From an uncultured Lachnospiraceae bacterium (GTDB lineage Bacteria; Bacillota; Clostridia; Lachnospirales; Lachnospiraceae), in assembly GCA_910579285.1 (NCBI GenBank), contig CAJTTT010000003.1, positions 1 to 64,000 on the forward strand: a stretch of DNA of 64,000 bases, given 5' to 3'. The translations under genes and the position numbers were made by a program. The notes beneath the pieces are model-generated. The model searched no databases and was not told where the DNA came from. It worked only from the letters and a program-made list of their open reading frames with translations. Of this stretch, positions 1 through 7,325 are shown in pieces. The first letter of the stretch is position 1; every line of letters starts with the position of its first letter.

Positions 1-1359
1 ATCGCAGCTATATATATTAGAGTATCAACAGATTCTCAGGCGGAAGAAGGGTATTCAATAGATGCACAAAAAGAGCAATTATCCGCTTATTGTGTATCTA
101 AGGGAATAAAGAATTATGAATTTTACATAGATGGTGGATGGTCTGGGAGCAATATAGAACGCCCAGATATACAAAGACTGATTAAAGATGTCAAAGAAAA
201 TAAGATATCGCATGTAATAGTATATAAGTTAGATAGACTGTCTCGATCACAGAAAGATACTTTATATCTTATAGAAGATGTATTTAATCCATATGGAGTA
301 GATTTTGTATCATTAAATGAAAGTATGGATACATCTACACCAATGGGAAGATTGATGCTTGGCATTCTTTCTGCATTTGCGCAACTTGAACGTGAAAATA
401 TTAGATTGCGTACTAGGATGGGAATGAAGGAGCGTGTAAAATCTGGATTGTGGATGGGAGGGGGAAGAATCCCATTTGGGTATGATTATAATAAAGAAAA
501 GGGAATTCTCGTTCCTAATAAAGATGCTGAAAAAGTTAGACAGGTATATAAATTATATATAGAAGGAAGATCTTCGCAAGATATTGCAAATTTATTGGGA
601 CTAAAGTACGATAAGTTAGCAACTCAGATATTAGTCCGTAAAAGTAATTACGGAATTATTGAATATAATGGCGAAGAGTATCAAGGAAAGCATGAGCCAA
701 TAATATCAAAAGAAACATATGATTTAGCAATGAAATGTATGTTAGAGCGTAGTAAAGTGAAAGCCAATACTTCGGAATATCTTTTAACTGGACTAATTTA
801 CTGTGGTAAATGTGGTGCAAAGATGAGATATCAAAAGTGGGGAGATAAGGGAAGTAAACTTGTTTGCTATTCACAACAAAAAAGTAAGCCATATCTAGTA
901 AAAGATCCTGATTGCGACCAAGAAAAAATATGGTGCGATGAAGTGGAAGAGGTAGTTATAAAATCAATTTTTGAATTCGCGAACAATTACAGGCCCAGTG
1001 AAACAGAATCTTTATTGCCCGACAATACATTATCTTTATTATATAAACAACAAGATGAACTGAACAGGAAGATTAAAAAGCTTTACAATGTATACGCAGA
1101 AAGTGAAGACAATAACGACATTTTATTAGGTACTATTCAAGATTTACAAAAGCAGTTAAAAAACGTAAATCAACAAATTGAATTAGAAACCCAAAATTCA
1201 ATTATATTTTCAAGGCGAAAAGAAAGAACGGAATTACTTTCGAGTATTAATGAGTTATGGTATACTATGGATGCGAAGCAAAAGAAGAATATATTAAGAA
1301 AACTAATCAATAAAATAACAATAGAAAATAATAATGTACACATTGATTTTTCAATTTAA
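1..1359 (+). CDS. Large serine recombinase (5' end off the window)
   Basis: Site-specific recombinase that probably integrates and excises the element ending here. The frame is open from base 1. It begins inside the catalytic resolvase domain at IYIRVSTDSQAEEGYS, where the serine of RVS is the expected nucleophile, and continues through YKLDRLSRS and the LERENIRLR helix. A recombinase domain follows, then a zinc-ribbon motif (CGKCGAK with a later Cys pair) and a coiled-coil tail, the order seen in large serine integrases. Only a few N-terminal residues appear to be missing. The stop lies about 10-20 bases from the point where sigG is interrupted, so the gene sits at the edge of its element. 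Codon use is AT-rich, unlike the backbone. Assignment to the family is firm; the type of element is unknown. Confidence 0.93.
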   Translation: MAAIYIRVSTDSQAEEGYSIDAQKEQLSAYCVSKGIKNYEFYIDGGWSGSNIERPDIQRLIKDVKENKISHVIVYKLDRLSRSQKDTLYLIEDVFNPYGVDFVSLNESMDTSTPMGRLMLGILSAFAQLERENIRLRTRMGMKERVKSGLWMGGGRIPFGYDYNKEKGILVPNKDAEKVRQVYKLYIEGRSSQDIANLLGLKYDKLATQILVRKSNYGIIEYNGEEYQGKHEPIISKETYDLAMKCMLERSKVKANTSEYLLTGLIYCGKCGAKMRYQKWGDKGSKLVCYSQQKSKPYLVKDPDCDQEKIWCDEVEEVVIKSIFEFANNYRPSETESLLPDNTLSLLYKQQDELNRKIKKLYNVYAESEDNNDILLGTIQDLQKQLKNVNQQIELETQNSIIFSRRKERTELLSSINELWYTMDAKQKKNILRKLINKITIENNNVHIDFSI

Positions 1360-1670
1360 GCATTTCGACAAGGTATGTTCATGGGCACAGCGTAAGTGCT
1401 GAATTTCACATTGAGGGAACTGTCAAAGTTGTCGATGGCCTTAATCAGCCCGACGCAGCCGATCTGAAAAAGATCGTCCACATTTTCGCTGCTGGAATGA
1501 AAACGCTTGATTACGCTTAAGACGAGGCGGAGGTTGCCGTTTATATATGCCATCCGGGCATCCTGGTCTCCCTCCTCGATTTTTTTAAACAATTCTTCTT
1601 TTTCCGCATTTTTTAATAGCGGCAGTTTGGCAGTGTTGACGCCGCAGATTTCTACTTTTCCCTGTACCAT
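1356..1670 (-). pseudogene. sigG: Sporulation sigma factor SigG, 5' half, interrupted by the element
   Basis: N-terminal half of the late forespore sigma factor. The protein begins MVQGKVEICGVNTAKLPLL, the signature start of SigG, and continues through the region 2 core (NLRLVLSVIKRF, DDLFQIGCVGLIKAID, FSTYAVPM). After FSTYAVPM the normal family sequence continues with the rest of region 2 and with regions 3 and 4. Here it changes to NIPCRNA and stops, exactly where the recombinase element begins. As it stands it encodes about 104 of roughly 257 residues and cannot be a working sigma factor. The start at 1670 has a GGTGG ribosome site. The 3' half should lie to the left of the window if the element is an insertion. 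A forespore-type promoter is visible upstream. Confidence 0.9.
1360..1390. other. Element/sigG junction (probable attachment site half)
   Basis: SigG homology, read leftward, is normal up to the codons for Val-Pro-Met near 1382 and lost immediately after, while the recombinase stops at 1359. The crossover therefore falls in about 1370-1384. The exact core dinucleotide cannot be set without the other junction. Confidence 0.6.
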
Positions 1671-1710
1671 GACGCTACCACCCTTTCGTGAAATTTTTTG
1701 AGAGCATTGG

Positions 1711-1740
1711 AGTAACTATGAAGGTGTGGAATAGTTACTT
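1711..1740. repeat. Inverted repeat in the sigG leader
   Basis: A perfect 9-base inverted repeat (AGTAACTAT / ATAGTTACT) with a 12-base loop lies between the proposed sigG promoter and its ribosome site. It could be an mRNA hairpin or an operator. There is no T-tract, so it is not a terminator. Confidence 0.5.
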
Positions 1741-1755
1741 CTTGGGATATGTAAC

Positions 1756-1785
1756 AAGCATGTGCGTTTCATGGGAAATTATTCA
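1756..1785 (-). promoter_or_regulatory. SigG-type (forespore) promoter candidate for sigG
   Basis: On the minus strand TGAATA, 17 bases, CATGCTT matches the SigG consensus (TGMATA, 17-18 bases, CATnnTA) closely. Autoregulation of sigG by SigG is known in Bacillus subtilis. The start point would be near 1748, giving a leader of about 78 bases. Confidence 0.45.
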
Positions 1786-1932
1786 CAAAATCTTAAGAAA
1801 AAACGGCTGATAAGATTTTACAAACAGGAAGTTTTTTGATACCATAGTCTATGGATCAGTTTTTATAGGCTGGCGGCATATCCTTTCATGTACGGAGTGG
1901 ATACGACATAAGATAAATGAGGAGTGATAGCG

Positions 1933-2844
1933 ATGGTTTGTAAAAAATGTGGCGCGTCATTGATGGAGGACGATCAGTTCTGTCCTAAGTGCGGCGCGAA
2001 AGTCATAAGAAAAAAGCGGTGCCCCGAATGTGGGGAAGCGCTTCGGGAAGGCACCCGTTTCTGCCCTGGCTGCGGAACGGAAGTGGGAGAGGGACGTCCT
2101 GCCAAACGGGCGGACTCTGAGGAAACGACTAAGCGGAGAACTGACTCCGGGGAAGCGCCGAGAAAGAGAGTGGATTCCGAGGAGGCGCCGAGAAGGAGAG
2201 CGGATTCCGAGGAGACGCCGAGAAGGAGGACAGATTCCGGGGAAGCGCCGAGAAGAAAGACAAATCCCGATGCCCCCAGAAAGAAAGCGAATCCCGCACC
2301 GCCGCCGAAAAAACGGCCGGTTCAGGAAGAGCGGCCCAGAAGGAGAAGGGATTGGGAGGAAGAAGACTGGGATGACGACGATGACGATGAGGAGAGCGTG
2401 GATGTCCTCTCCATATTGACAGTTGCCGTTGGCTGTATTCTTCTGGTAATCGTGGCGGTACTGGGATTCAATCTGTACCAGCGGTATGTGCCTAAAGATT
2501 ATGATAAGGCGGCCGAGGAACAGCAGAATGAGGAGGAAGAGACAGACGGGGAAGAGCAGGAGGACGGACAGCGGCTGGAGGAGCCGGTGGAGGATTCCGA
2601 GAATTGGGAAGAGGAAGAAACCGTTCTAGCCTCTTCGGCGGGCACTGTTGTGACTATCGCCGATGTGAGAATCAGGGATAACCCGAGTACACAGGGCACC
2701 ACCGTCATCACGACGGCTAAGAAGGGGGAAGCCTATGAGTACGCGGAGGTCGTGGAGGGCGGCCACTGGTATAAGATTTATCTTCCCGATGAGTATGGAT
2801 ATGAATTTGGCTATGTCAGTGCGGACTATGTAGAGCCGCAATAA
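1933..2844 (+). CDS. Zinc-ribbon, single-TM, SH3-domain protein
   Basis: Predicted membrane protein of unknown role. Two tandem zinc ribbons open the protein (CKKCGAS...CPKCGAK and CPECGEA...CPGCGTE, residues 2-50). A basic/acidic low-complexity stretch follows (about 55-150), built from roughly 10-residue repeats of the type DSEETPRRRT. Next come one membrane segment (about 155-180), a Glu-rich linker, and a C-terminal bacterial SH3 domain (VTIADVRIRDNPS to YVSADYVEPQ). The zinc ribbons would face the cytoplasm and the SH3 domain the cell wall. The ATG at 1933 is chosen because GAGGAG lies 8 bases upstream; the GTG at 1924 overlaps that site. A second SH3/TM protein is found at 8560. A role in wall sensing is inference only. 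Confidence 0.8.
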   Translation: MVCKKCGASLMEDDQFCPKCGAKVIRKKRCPECGEALREGTRFCPGCGTEVGEGRPAKRADSEETTKRRTDSGEAPRKRVDSEEAPRRRADSEETPRRRTDSGEAPRRKTNPDAPRKKANPAPPPKKRPVQEERPRRRRDWEEEDWDDDDDDEESVDVLSILTVAVGCILLVIVAVLGFNLYQRYVPKDYDKAAEEQQNEEEETDGEEQEDGQRLEEPVEDSENWEEEETVLASSAGTVVTIADVRIRDNPSTQGTTVITTAKKGEAYEYAEVVEGGHWYKIYLPDEYGYEFGYVSADYVEPQ

Positions 2845-2871
2845 TCATTGACGGGACAGAGCAATAGAGCA

Positions 2872-2923
2872 GGAACCTTTTCCGGGCTGGGACATAAAAT
2901 AATAAAAAGCCCGGGGAGGTTCC
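2872..2923 (+). promoter_or_regulatory. Long hairpin enclosing the ylmC ribosome site
   Basis: Arms 2872-2888 and 2907-2923 are near-perfect inverted repeats (GGAACCT...CCGGGCT against AGCCCGG...AGGTTCC). The right arm contains the GGGGAGG ribosome site of the gene starting at 2925. In RNA the site would be buried in a stem. It could also serve as a weak terminator for the upstream gene, but there is no T-tract. Confidence 0.55.
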
Positions 2924-2924
2924 T

Positions 2925-3158
2925 ATGTTATTTTCGGAATTAAAGAAAAAGGAAGTCATCAACCTGAAAAACTGTGAGCGGCTCGGAAAGGTGACCGATT
3001 TTGAGTTTGATGAGTGTACGGGACAGATTTTCAAGCTGATTATTCCGGGAGACAATAAATGGTGCGGTTTTTTTGGAAATGAGCCGGATTATGTGATCTG
3101 CTATAAGGATATCAAGAAGATAGGGCCGGATATTATCGTGGTTGATATTTGCCTGTGA
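2925..3158 (+). CDS. ylmC: YlmC/YmxH family PRC-barrel sporulation protein
   Basis: Small (77-residue) single PRC-barrel protein. The family is conserved next to sigG and nrdR in many Clostridia and Bacilli, and members are annotated as sporulation proteins, although a biochemical function is not settled. The sequence shows the typical start MLFSELKKKEVINLKNCERLGKV, the acidic FEFDECTG turn, and the end IKKIGPDIIVVDI. GGGGAGG lies 5 bases before the ATG, inside a long hairpin. The neighbourhood (sigG fragment to the left, nrdR to the right) supports the call. Confidence 0.88.
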   Translation: MLFSELKKKEVINLKNCERLGKVTDFEFDECTGQIFKLIIPGDNKWCGFFGNEPDYVICYKDIKKIGPDIIVVDICL

Positions 3159-3220
3159 ATGTGGTGGCTGGGCGTTTGATTTGGCTGTTATGCCAGGGTG
3201 CTATGGTTTCCATAAGATAG

Positions 3221-3249
3221 TTGACATAATGATTATTTTATCCTATAAT
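3221..3249 (+). promoter_or_regulatory. Consensus SigA promoter for nrdR
   Basis: TTGACA at 3221-3226, 17 bases, TATAAT at 3244-3249: a perfect match to the housekeeping consensus, 65 bases upstream of the nrdR start codon. Confidence 0.85.
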
Positions 3250-3313
3250 GATCATGTTGGGTGCAGCGCTTTTACAGCGGCCCAAGTACAGGTGGATAAG
3301 GAGGATATCCGGG

Positions 3314-3766
3314 ATGAAGTGCCCTTTTTGTGGACATGAGAATACCAGAGTAATCGACAGCAGGCCGGCGGAGGACAACAGCTCTATCCGCAGAAGGCGC
3401 GTCTGTGATGAGTGTGACAAGCGGTTTACCACATATGAGAAGGTGGAGACGATACCGCTCATTATCATTAAGAAAGATAACAACAGAGAGACTTATGACA
3501 GATCCAAGATTGAGGCGGGTGTACTGAGAGCCTGCCATAAGAGACCGATCAGCGCGAACCAGATCAACCAGCTTGTGGATGAGGTGGAGACGGAAATTTT
3601 TAACCGGGAAGAAAAGGAAATTCCAAGCCAGGTGATCGGTGAGATGGTGATGAATAAGCTCAAGGATTTGGAGGCCGTTGCCTATGTCAGATTTGCCTCT
3701 GTATACAGGGAGTTTAAGGATATCAACACCTTTATGGAAGAACTGAAAAGCGTGCTGGATAAGTAA
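3314..3766 (+). CDS. nrdR: Transcriptional repressor NrdR
   Basis: ATP/dATP-sensing repressor of ribonucleotide reductase genes. The 150-residue protein has the usual N-terminal zinc ribbon (MKCPFCGHENTRVIDSR, then CDECDKRFTTYE) followed by the ATP-cone domain (VIIIKKDN-type strand, ...DRSKIEAGVLRACHKRPI...), and it ends at the normal family length. The ATG at 3314 follows AAGGAGG with good spacing and gives the standard N-terminus; a longer upstream reading frame is rejected. It has its own consensus promoter and a terminator just downstream. No NrdR box was searched for in other genes, and no ribonucleotide reductase gene is present in the window. Confidence 0.95.
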   Translation: MKCPFCGHENTRVIDSRPAEDNSSIRRRRVCDECDKRFTTYEKVETIPLIIIKKDNNRETYDRSKIEAGVLRACHKRPISANQINQLVDEVETEIFNREEKEIPSQVIGEMVMNKLKDLEAVAYVRFASVYREFKDINTFMEELKSVLDK

Positions 3767-3777
3767 GCGGCAGATAA

Positions 3778-3808
3778 AAACACCTTGCATTAGTGCAGGG
3801 TGTTTTGT
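3778..3808 (+). terminator. Rho-independent terminator after nrdR
   Basis: ACACCTTGCA / TGCAGGGTGT stem with a 4-base loop and one G-T pair, followed by TTTTGTT. Confidence 0.8.
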
Positions 3809-3867
3809 TATGATAGGCACGAAAGCAATGTGAAGTGCGGTGCGATATAACCAGAAGGAGTACAGCG

Positions 3868-4407
3868 ATGGCAGGACTGACAGGTTTTTACCCGGATGTA
3901 TATCTGGATTCTACATACGATATTGATTTTGAAGCGTTATACCGGGAGGGGTTCCGCGGCGTCATTTTTGACATTGACAATACGCTTGTGCCCCACGATG
4001 CGCCGGCCGATGCGCGCAGCATTGCACTTTTTGAAAAGCTCAAGAGCATCGGTTTTGAGAGCGTACTGCTGTCCAACAATAAGGAACCCCGTGTAAAAAT
4101 GTTTAATGATAAGGTGCATACACACTATATTTGCAATGCAGGAAAACCCGGAAAAAAGGGGTACCTGCGCGCTATGGAACTGATGAAAACAGAGCGCGGC
4201 ACCACACTTTTTGTGGGAGATCAGATTTTTACGGATGTTTGGGGCGCGAAACGGACAGGGATTTTGACTTATTTGGTTAAGCCCATCAATCCGAAAGAGG
4301 AAATTCAGATTATATTGAAACGGCGGCTGGAGTGGATCGTTCTGTTCTTTTACAGACGTTCTCTGAATAGACAAGACAGGCATGGAGGAAAGAACAGATG
4401 GAAATAG
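3868..4407 (+). CDS. yqeG: YqeG family HAD-IIIA phosphatase
   Basis: Predicted phosphatase of the haloacid dehalogenase superfamily, related to phosphatidylglycerophosphate phosphatases; the substrate here is unproven. HAD motif I is GVIFDIDNTLVPHD (about residues 29-42), motif II the SNN after a hydrophobic strand (LLSNNKEPR), motif III the Lys of GKPGKKGY, and motif IV GDQIFTDVWGAKR. The length of 179 residues is normal for YqeG. The ATG at 3868 is preceded by AGAAGGAG, so a start about 11 codons upstream is unlikely. Its end overlaps the aroE start by 10 bases, suggesting translational coupling with the shikimate genes. YqeG next to aroE is a common arrangement in Bacillota. Confidence 0.88.
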   Translation: MAGLTGFYPDVYLDSTYDIDFEALYREGFRGVIFDIDNTLVPHDAPADARSIALFEKLKSIGFESVLLSNNKEPRVKMFNDKVHTHYICNAGKPGKKGYLRAMELMKTERGTTLFVGDQIFTDVWGAKRTGILTYLVKPINPKEEIQIILKRRLEWIVLFFYRRSLNRQDRHGGKNRWK

Positions 4408-5261
4408 ACGGCAGGACGAGAATTTGTGGGCTGATCGGGAACCCGGTGGAGCATACCCTTTCACCGCTGATACATAATACGCTGGCGCAAAGATTTGGCC
4501 ATAATCTGGTGTATGTGCCCTTTCCTGTGGAACGGGGACGGATTGTGGAAGCCATAGCCGGAGCCTCAGCTCTGCGGCTTTTGGGACTCAATGTGACGGT
4601 TCCCTATAAAGGGGATGTGATTCCCTGCCTGCAGGAGGTGGATCCGCTGGCGGCGTCCATCGGCGCTGTCAACACGCTGGTTGCGGTACCGGGCGGATTT
4701 AAGGGTTACAATACGGATATGGACGGACTTTACCGCGCTATGATGGCGGAGCATATTCAGATTGCGGACGAGGAGATCATTCTGCTGGGGGCAGGAGGCG
4801 CCTCCAGGGCGGTAGCTTATCTGTGTGCCGTGAAAGGGGCAAAGAAGGTGTATCTTCTGAACCGCACGCTGGAGAAGGCGCAGAAGGTGGCGGAGGAAGT
4901 AAACAGCTCATCGGGCCGGGAGGTGATTTTTCCTGTTGCACTGGCGGAATTTGACAGCCTGCCTGATCGGAAGTTTTTAGCAATCCAGGGCACTTCGGTG
5001 GGGCTTGCCCCCCATGTGGAGGATGTGGTGATTGCCGATGAAAAGTTTTATGCAAGGATTCACACGGGGTTTGACTTGATTTACAGTCCCTGGGAAACGC
5101 GGTTTATGAAGCTTGTGAAGGCGAACGGCGGACGGGCCTGCAACGGTCTGAAAATGCTTCTTTATCAGGGAATCATTGCTTACGAGCTGTGGAATGGCGT
5201 GGAGGTGTCCGAAGAGGCGGCGGATATGGTTTATGAGAGACTGAAGGCATACTTTTTATAA
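4398..5261 (+). CDS. aroE: Shikimate dehydrogenase
   Basis: NADP-dependent reduction of 3-dehydroshikimate to shikimate in aromatic amino-acid synthesis. Seen are the substrate-binding N-terminus (GLIGNPVEHTLSPLIHN), the catalytic Lys in LNVTVPYKG, the acidic motif NTDMDG, and the dinucleotide-binding loop LGAGGASRAVAY followed by NRT, which favours NADP. The length (287 aa) is normal. It overlaps yqeG and is followed by aroK and aroQ in the same direction, so these genes very likely form an operon for three shikimate-pathway steps. Confidence 0.96.
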   Translation: MEIDGRTRICGLIGNPVEHTLSPLIHNTLAQRFGHNLVYVPFPVERGRIVEAIAGASALRLLGLNVTVPYKGDVIPCLQEVDPLAASIGAVNTLVAVPGGFKGYNTDMDGLYRAMMAEHIQIADEEIILLGAGGASRAVAYLCAVKGAKKVYLLNRTLEKAQKVAEEVNSSSGREVIFPVALAEFDSLPDRKFLAIQGTSVGLAPHVEDVVIADEKFYARIHTGFDLIYSPWETRFMKLVKANGGRACNGLKMLLYQGIIAYELWNGVEVSEEAADMVYERLKAYFL

Positions 5262-5391
5262 TCATGCCGGGGAACCCGGAGTCTTACCTTTACGGCAGAG
5301 ACGATAACAACGTGATTTGGAGGCCAAACGTCAGGCGTACAACGGAAAAAGGCGTGTCATTGCAGGAAACGGTCCTGACATGGAGGGAAAC

Positions 5392-5910
5392 ATGAATAAT
5401 GTAATACTGATCGGATTTATGGGCTGTGGCAAGACAACGGTAGGACTGAGGCTGTCTTACCGCCTGCAGCGGACGGTCATAGATACGGATAAGGAAATCG
5501 AGAAAGAAGAAAAAAGAACCATAGCAGAAATCTTTGCGGCGGAAGGGGAAGCATATTTCCGTGCCAGGGAGACTGACTGCCTGCGGAAACTGAAAGAAAG
5601 CGCAAACAGCCAGATTATATCGGTTGGCGGCGGCCTGCCTCTGCGGGAGGAGAACAGGGCGCTTCTGCATGAGCTGGGACAGGTTGTCTATCTGCGGGCT
5701 GAGGGCAGTACAATTTACGATAGAGTGAAAGGAGACACTACAAGGCCGCTTTTGCAGGGGGGAGATCCGCTGGCGAAAATAGAGACGCTTCTGCGGGAGA
5801 GGGATCCTTATTACAGGGCGGCAGCGGATGTGGTGATCACCGTGGACGGCAAAAGTTTTTCGGAGATTTTGGACGAGATTGAGGAACAGTTAGGAAACGA
5901 TTTGGCGTAA
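5392..5910 (+). CDS. aroK: Shikimate kinase
   Basis: Phosphorylates shikimate with ATP. The 172-residue protein starts MNNVILIGFMGCGKTTVG, a Walker A loop, with the shikimate-binding Asp in IDTDKEIEK, the Arg of AYFRARET, the GGGLPLR motif, and the lid Arg in DTTRPLL. The ATG at 5392 follows TGGAGGG with proper spacing; an upstream in-frame TTG would add about 25 residues with no homology and is rejected. It is separated from aroE by about 130 bases with no clear terminator and from aroQ by 11 bases. Confidence 0.94.
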   Translation: MNNVILIGFMGCGKTTVGLRLSYRLQRTVIDTDKEIEKEEKRTIAEIFAAEGEAYFRARETDCLRKLKESANSQIISVGGGLPLREENRALLHELGQVVYLRAEGSTIYDRVKGDTTRPLLQGGDPLAKIETLLRERDPYYRAAADVVITVDGKSFSEILDEIEEQLGNDLA

Positions 5911-5921
5911 AGGAGAGAGAG

Positions 5922-6353
5922 ATGAAACTACTGGTAATTAACGGGCCGAATTTGAATTTTCTGGGGATTCGGGAAAAGAGTGTGTACGGTACGCAGAATT
6001 ATGATGATCTGCTGCAGATGATTGCAAAGAAAGGGGAGGAGACTAACAGCACCATAGAGGTATTCCAGAGCAACCATGAAGGGGCGATCATCGATCGGAT
6101 TCAGGATGCCTATTTCGACGGCACCGAGGGGATCGTGATCAATCCGGGGGCTTTTACCCATTACAGCTATGCCATCAGGGATGCGCTGGCGAGCATCACC
6201 GTGCCGAAGGTAGAGATTCATATTTCCGACATCACGCAGAGGGAAGAGTTCAGAAAGGTTTCTGTGACGGCGCCTGTATGCGACAGACAGATTTACGGAC
6301 AGGGACTGGACGGTTACCTGCAGGCGATAGACCATATTCTGGAATCTGTCTAA
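5922..6353 (+). CDS. aroQ: Type II 3-dehydroquinate dehydratase
   Basis: Converts 3-dehydroquinate to 3-dehydroshikimate. Type II features are clear: MKLLVINGPNLNFLG with the catalytic region at YGTQNYDDL (the active-site Tyr lid), QSNHEGAIID, NPGAFTHYS, and VEIHISDITQREEFR. The 143-residue length matches the dodecameric enzyme family. It is last in the aroE-aroK-aroQ group and is followed by an independent promoter for efp. Confidence 0.96.
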   Translation: MKLLVINGPNLNFLGIREKSVYGTQNYDDLLQMIAKKGEETNSTIEVFQSNHEGAIIDRIQDAYFDGTEGIVINPGAFTHYSYAIRDALASITVPKVEIHISDITQREEFRKVSVTAPVCDRQIYGQGLDGYLQAIDHILESV

Positions 6354-6415
6354 CGGTCCTGCAATGCCGCATTGCTTACAGCACGGGCAGAAATGGCACT
6401 TTTTTTGAAAAGAGG

Positions 6416-6444
6416 TTGAAAAATAGATTTTTTTAGTATACACT
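6416..6444 (+). promoter_or_regulatory. SigA-type promoter for efp
   Basis: TTGAAA at 6416, then TATACA after 15 bases or TACACT after 17 bases. The position, 45-70 bases before efp, is right, though the exact -10 is ambiguous. Confidence 0.55.
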
Positions 6445-6487
6445 AGAAAAGAATTATATTTGTGAAAGCTTAGGAGGAGATAGAAAT

Positions 6488-7045
6488 ATGGTATCAGCGG
6501 GTGATTTCAGAAACGGCATTACCGTCGAGATGGAGGGTAATGTTTATCAGATAATTGAGTTTCAGCATGTAAAACCGGGCAAAGGCGCCGCTTTTGTCAG
6601 AACCAAGCTGAAAAACATCATCAATGGTGGTGTGGTGGAGAAGAGTTTCCGCCCCACAGAGAAATTCCCTCAGGCGCGTATTGACAGAAAGGACATGCAG
6701 TATTTATATTCGGATGGAGACCTGTTCAATTTCATGGATACAGAGTCCTATGACCAGATCGCGTTGAACGCGGAGGCAGTGGGCGATGCTCTGAAATTCG
6801 TGAAGGAGAACGAGATGGTTAAGATCTGTTCCTACAACGGCAACGTGTTCGCAATCGAGCCGCCGCTGTTTGTGGAGCTGGAGATCACCGACACAGAGCC
6901 TGGTTTCAAGGGTGATACCGCCACAGGTGCGACTAAGCCCGCTATCGTGGAGACCGGTGCGAAGGTTATGGTGCCGCTGTTTGTGGAAAATGGCGAGAAA
7001 ATCAAGATTGATACCAGATCAGGGGAGTACCTGTCCAGAGTATAA
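6488..7045 (+). CDS. efp: Translation elongation factor P
   Basis: Relieves ribosomes stalled at proline stretches. The 185-residue protein has the three-domain EF-P pattern: MVSAGDFRNGITVEMEGNVY, the modification loop HVKPGKGAAFVRTKLKN (Lys of PGKGAA), the central OB fold, and the conserved C-terminus GEYLSRV. TTAGGAGGAGA lies upstream of the start. It has its own promoter and a strong terminator, so it is monocistronic. Confidence 0.97.
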   Translation: MVSAGDFRNGITVEMEGNVYQIIEFQHVKPGKGAAFVRTKLKNIINGGVVEKSFRPTEKFPQARIDRKDMQYLYSDGDLFNFMDTESYDQIALNAEAVGDALKFVKENEMVKICSYNGNVFAIEPPLFVELEITDTEPGFKGDTATGATKPAIVETGAKVMVPLFVENGEKIKIDTRSGEYLSRV

Positions 7046-7072
7046 AAGCAGCACATTGAGTCAAAGCCCATA

Positions 7073-7108
7073 AGACAATATAGACCAAGGTCTGTATTGT
7101 CTTTTTTT
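7073..7108 (+). terminator. Rho-independent terminator after efp
   Basis: 14-base stem (AGACAATATAGACC against GGTCTGTATTGTCT, one wobble) followed by seven T residues. Confidence 0.92.
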
Positions 7109-7300
7109 GCGCGCATAAGCAGAGTCAGAAGGCGGCAGTGACAGGATACATGCTTGCATGTAAGCCTGTCAGTGACGGCTTATGACGAGCAACGCGAACG
7201 AGAGATGCGAAGCATCTCGAGTCTGCTTATGAATAAAAGGCAGAGTCAGAAGACGGCAGTGACGGCTTATGCGCATGCAGTGATAGAAATCCAATATGCC
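7109..7300. repeat. Cluster of short direct and inverted repeats
   Basis: GCAGAGTCAGAAG[G/A]CGGCAGTGAC occurs at about 7119 and 7241, and CAGTGACGGCTTATG occurs twice. CATAAGCAGA near 7114 is repeated inverted as TCTGCTTATG near 7221. Small hairpins are TACATGC/GCATGTA and GAGATGC/GCATCTC. No coding potential is evident. It resembles a REP/MITE-like intergenic element; whether it recurs elsewhere in the genome cannot be seen here. Confidence 0.5.
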
Positions 7301-7325
7301 CGGAGAGAATGGGAAAGAGGAAAAT

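Noticed and set aside
2030..2419. Second frame over the repeat-rich zinc-ribbon gene
   Set aside because: Arises from the repeated codons; the protein would be unnatural Arg/Lys-rich low complexity.
3272..3820. 182-codon antisense frame over nrdR
   Set aside because: Lies entirely across a well-supported gene and its terminator.
7109..7300. CRISPR array
   Set aside because: Repeats are few, irregularly spaced and partly inverted; there are no spacers of constant length or cas genes.
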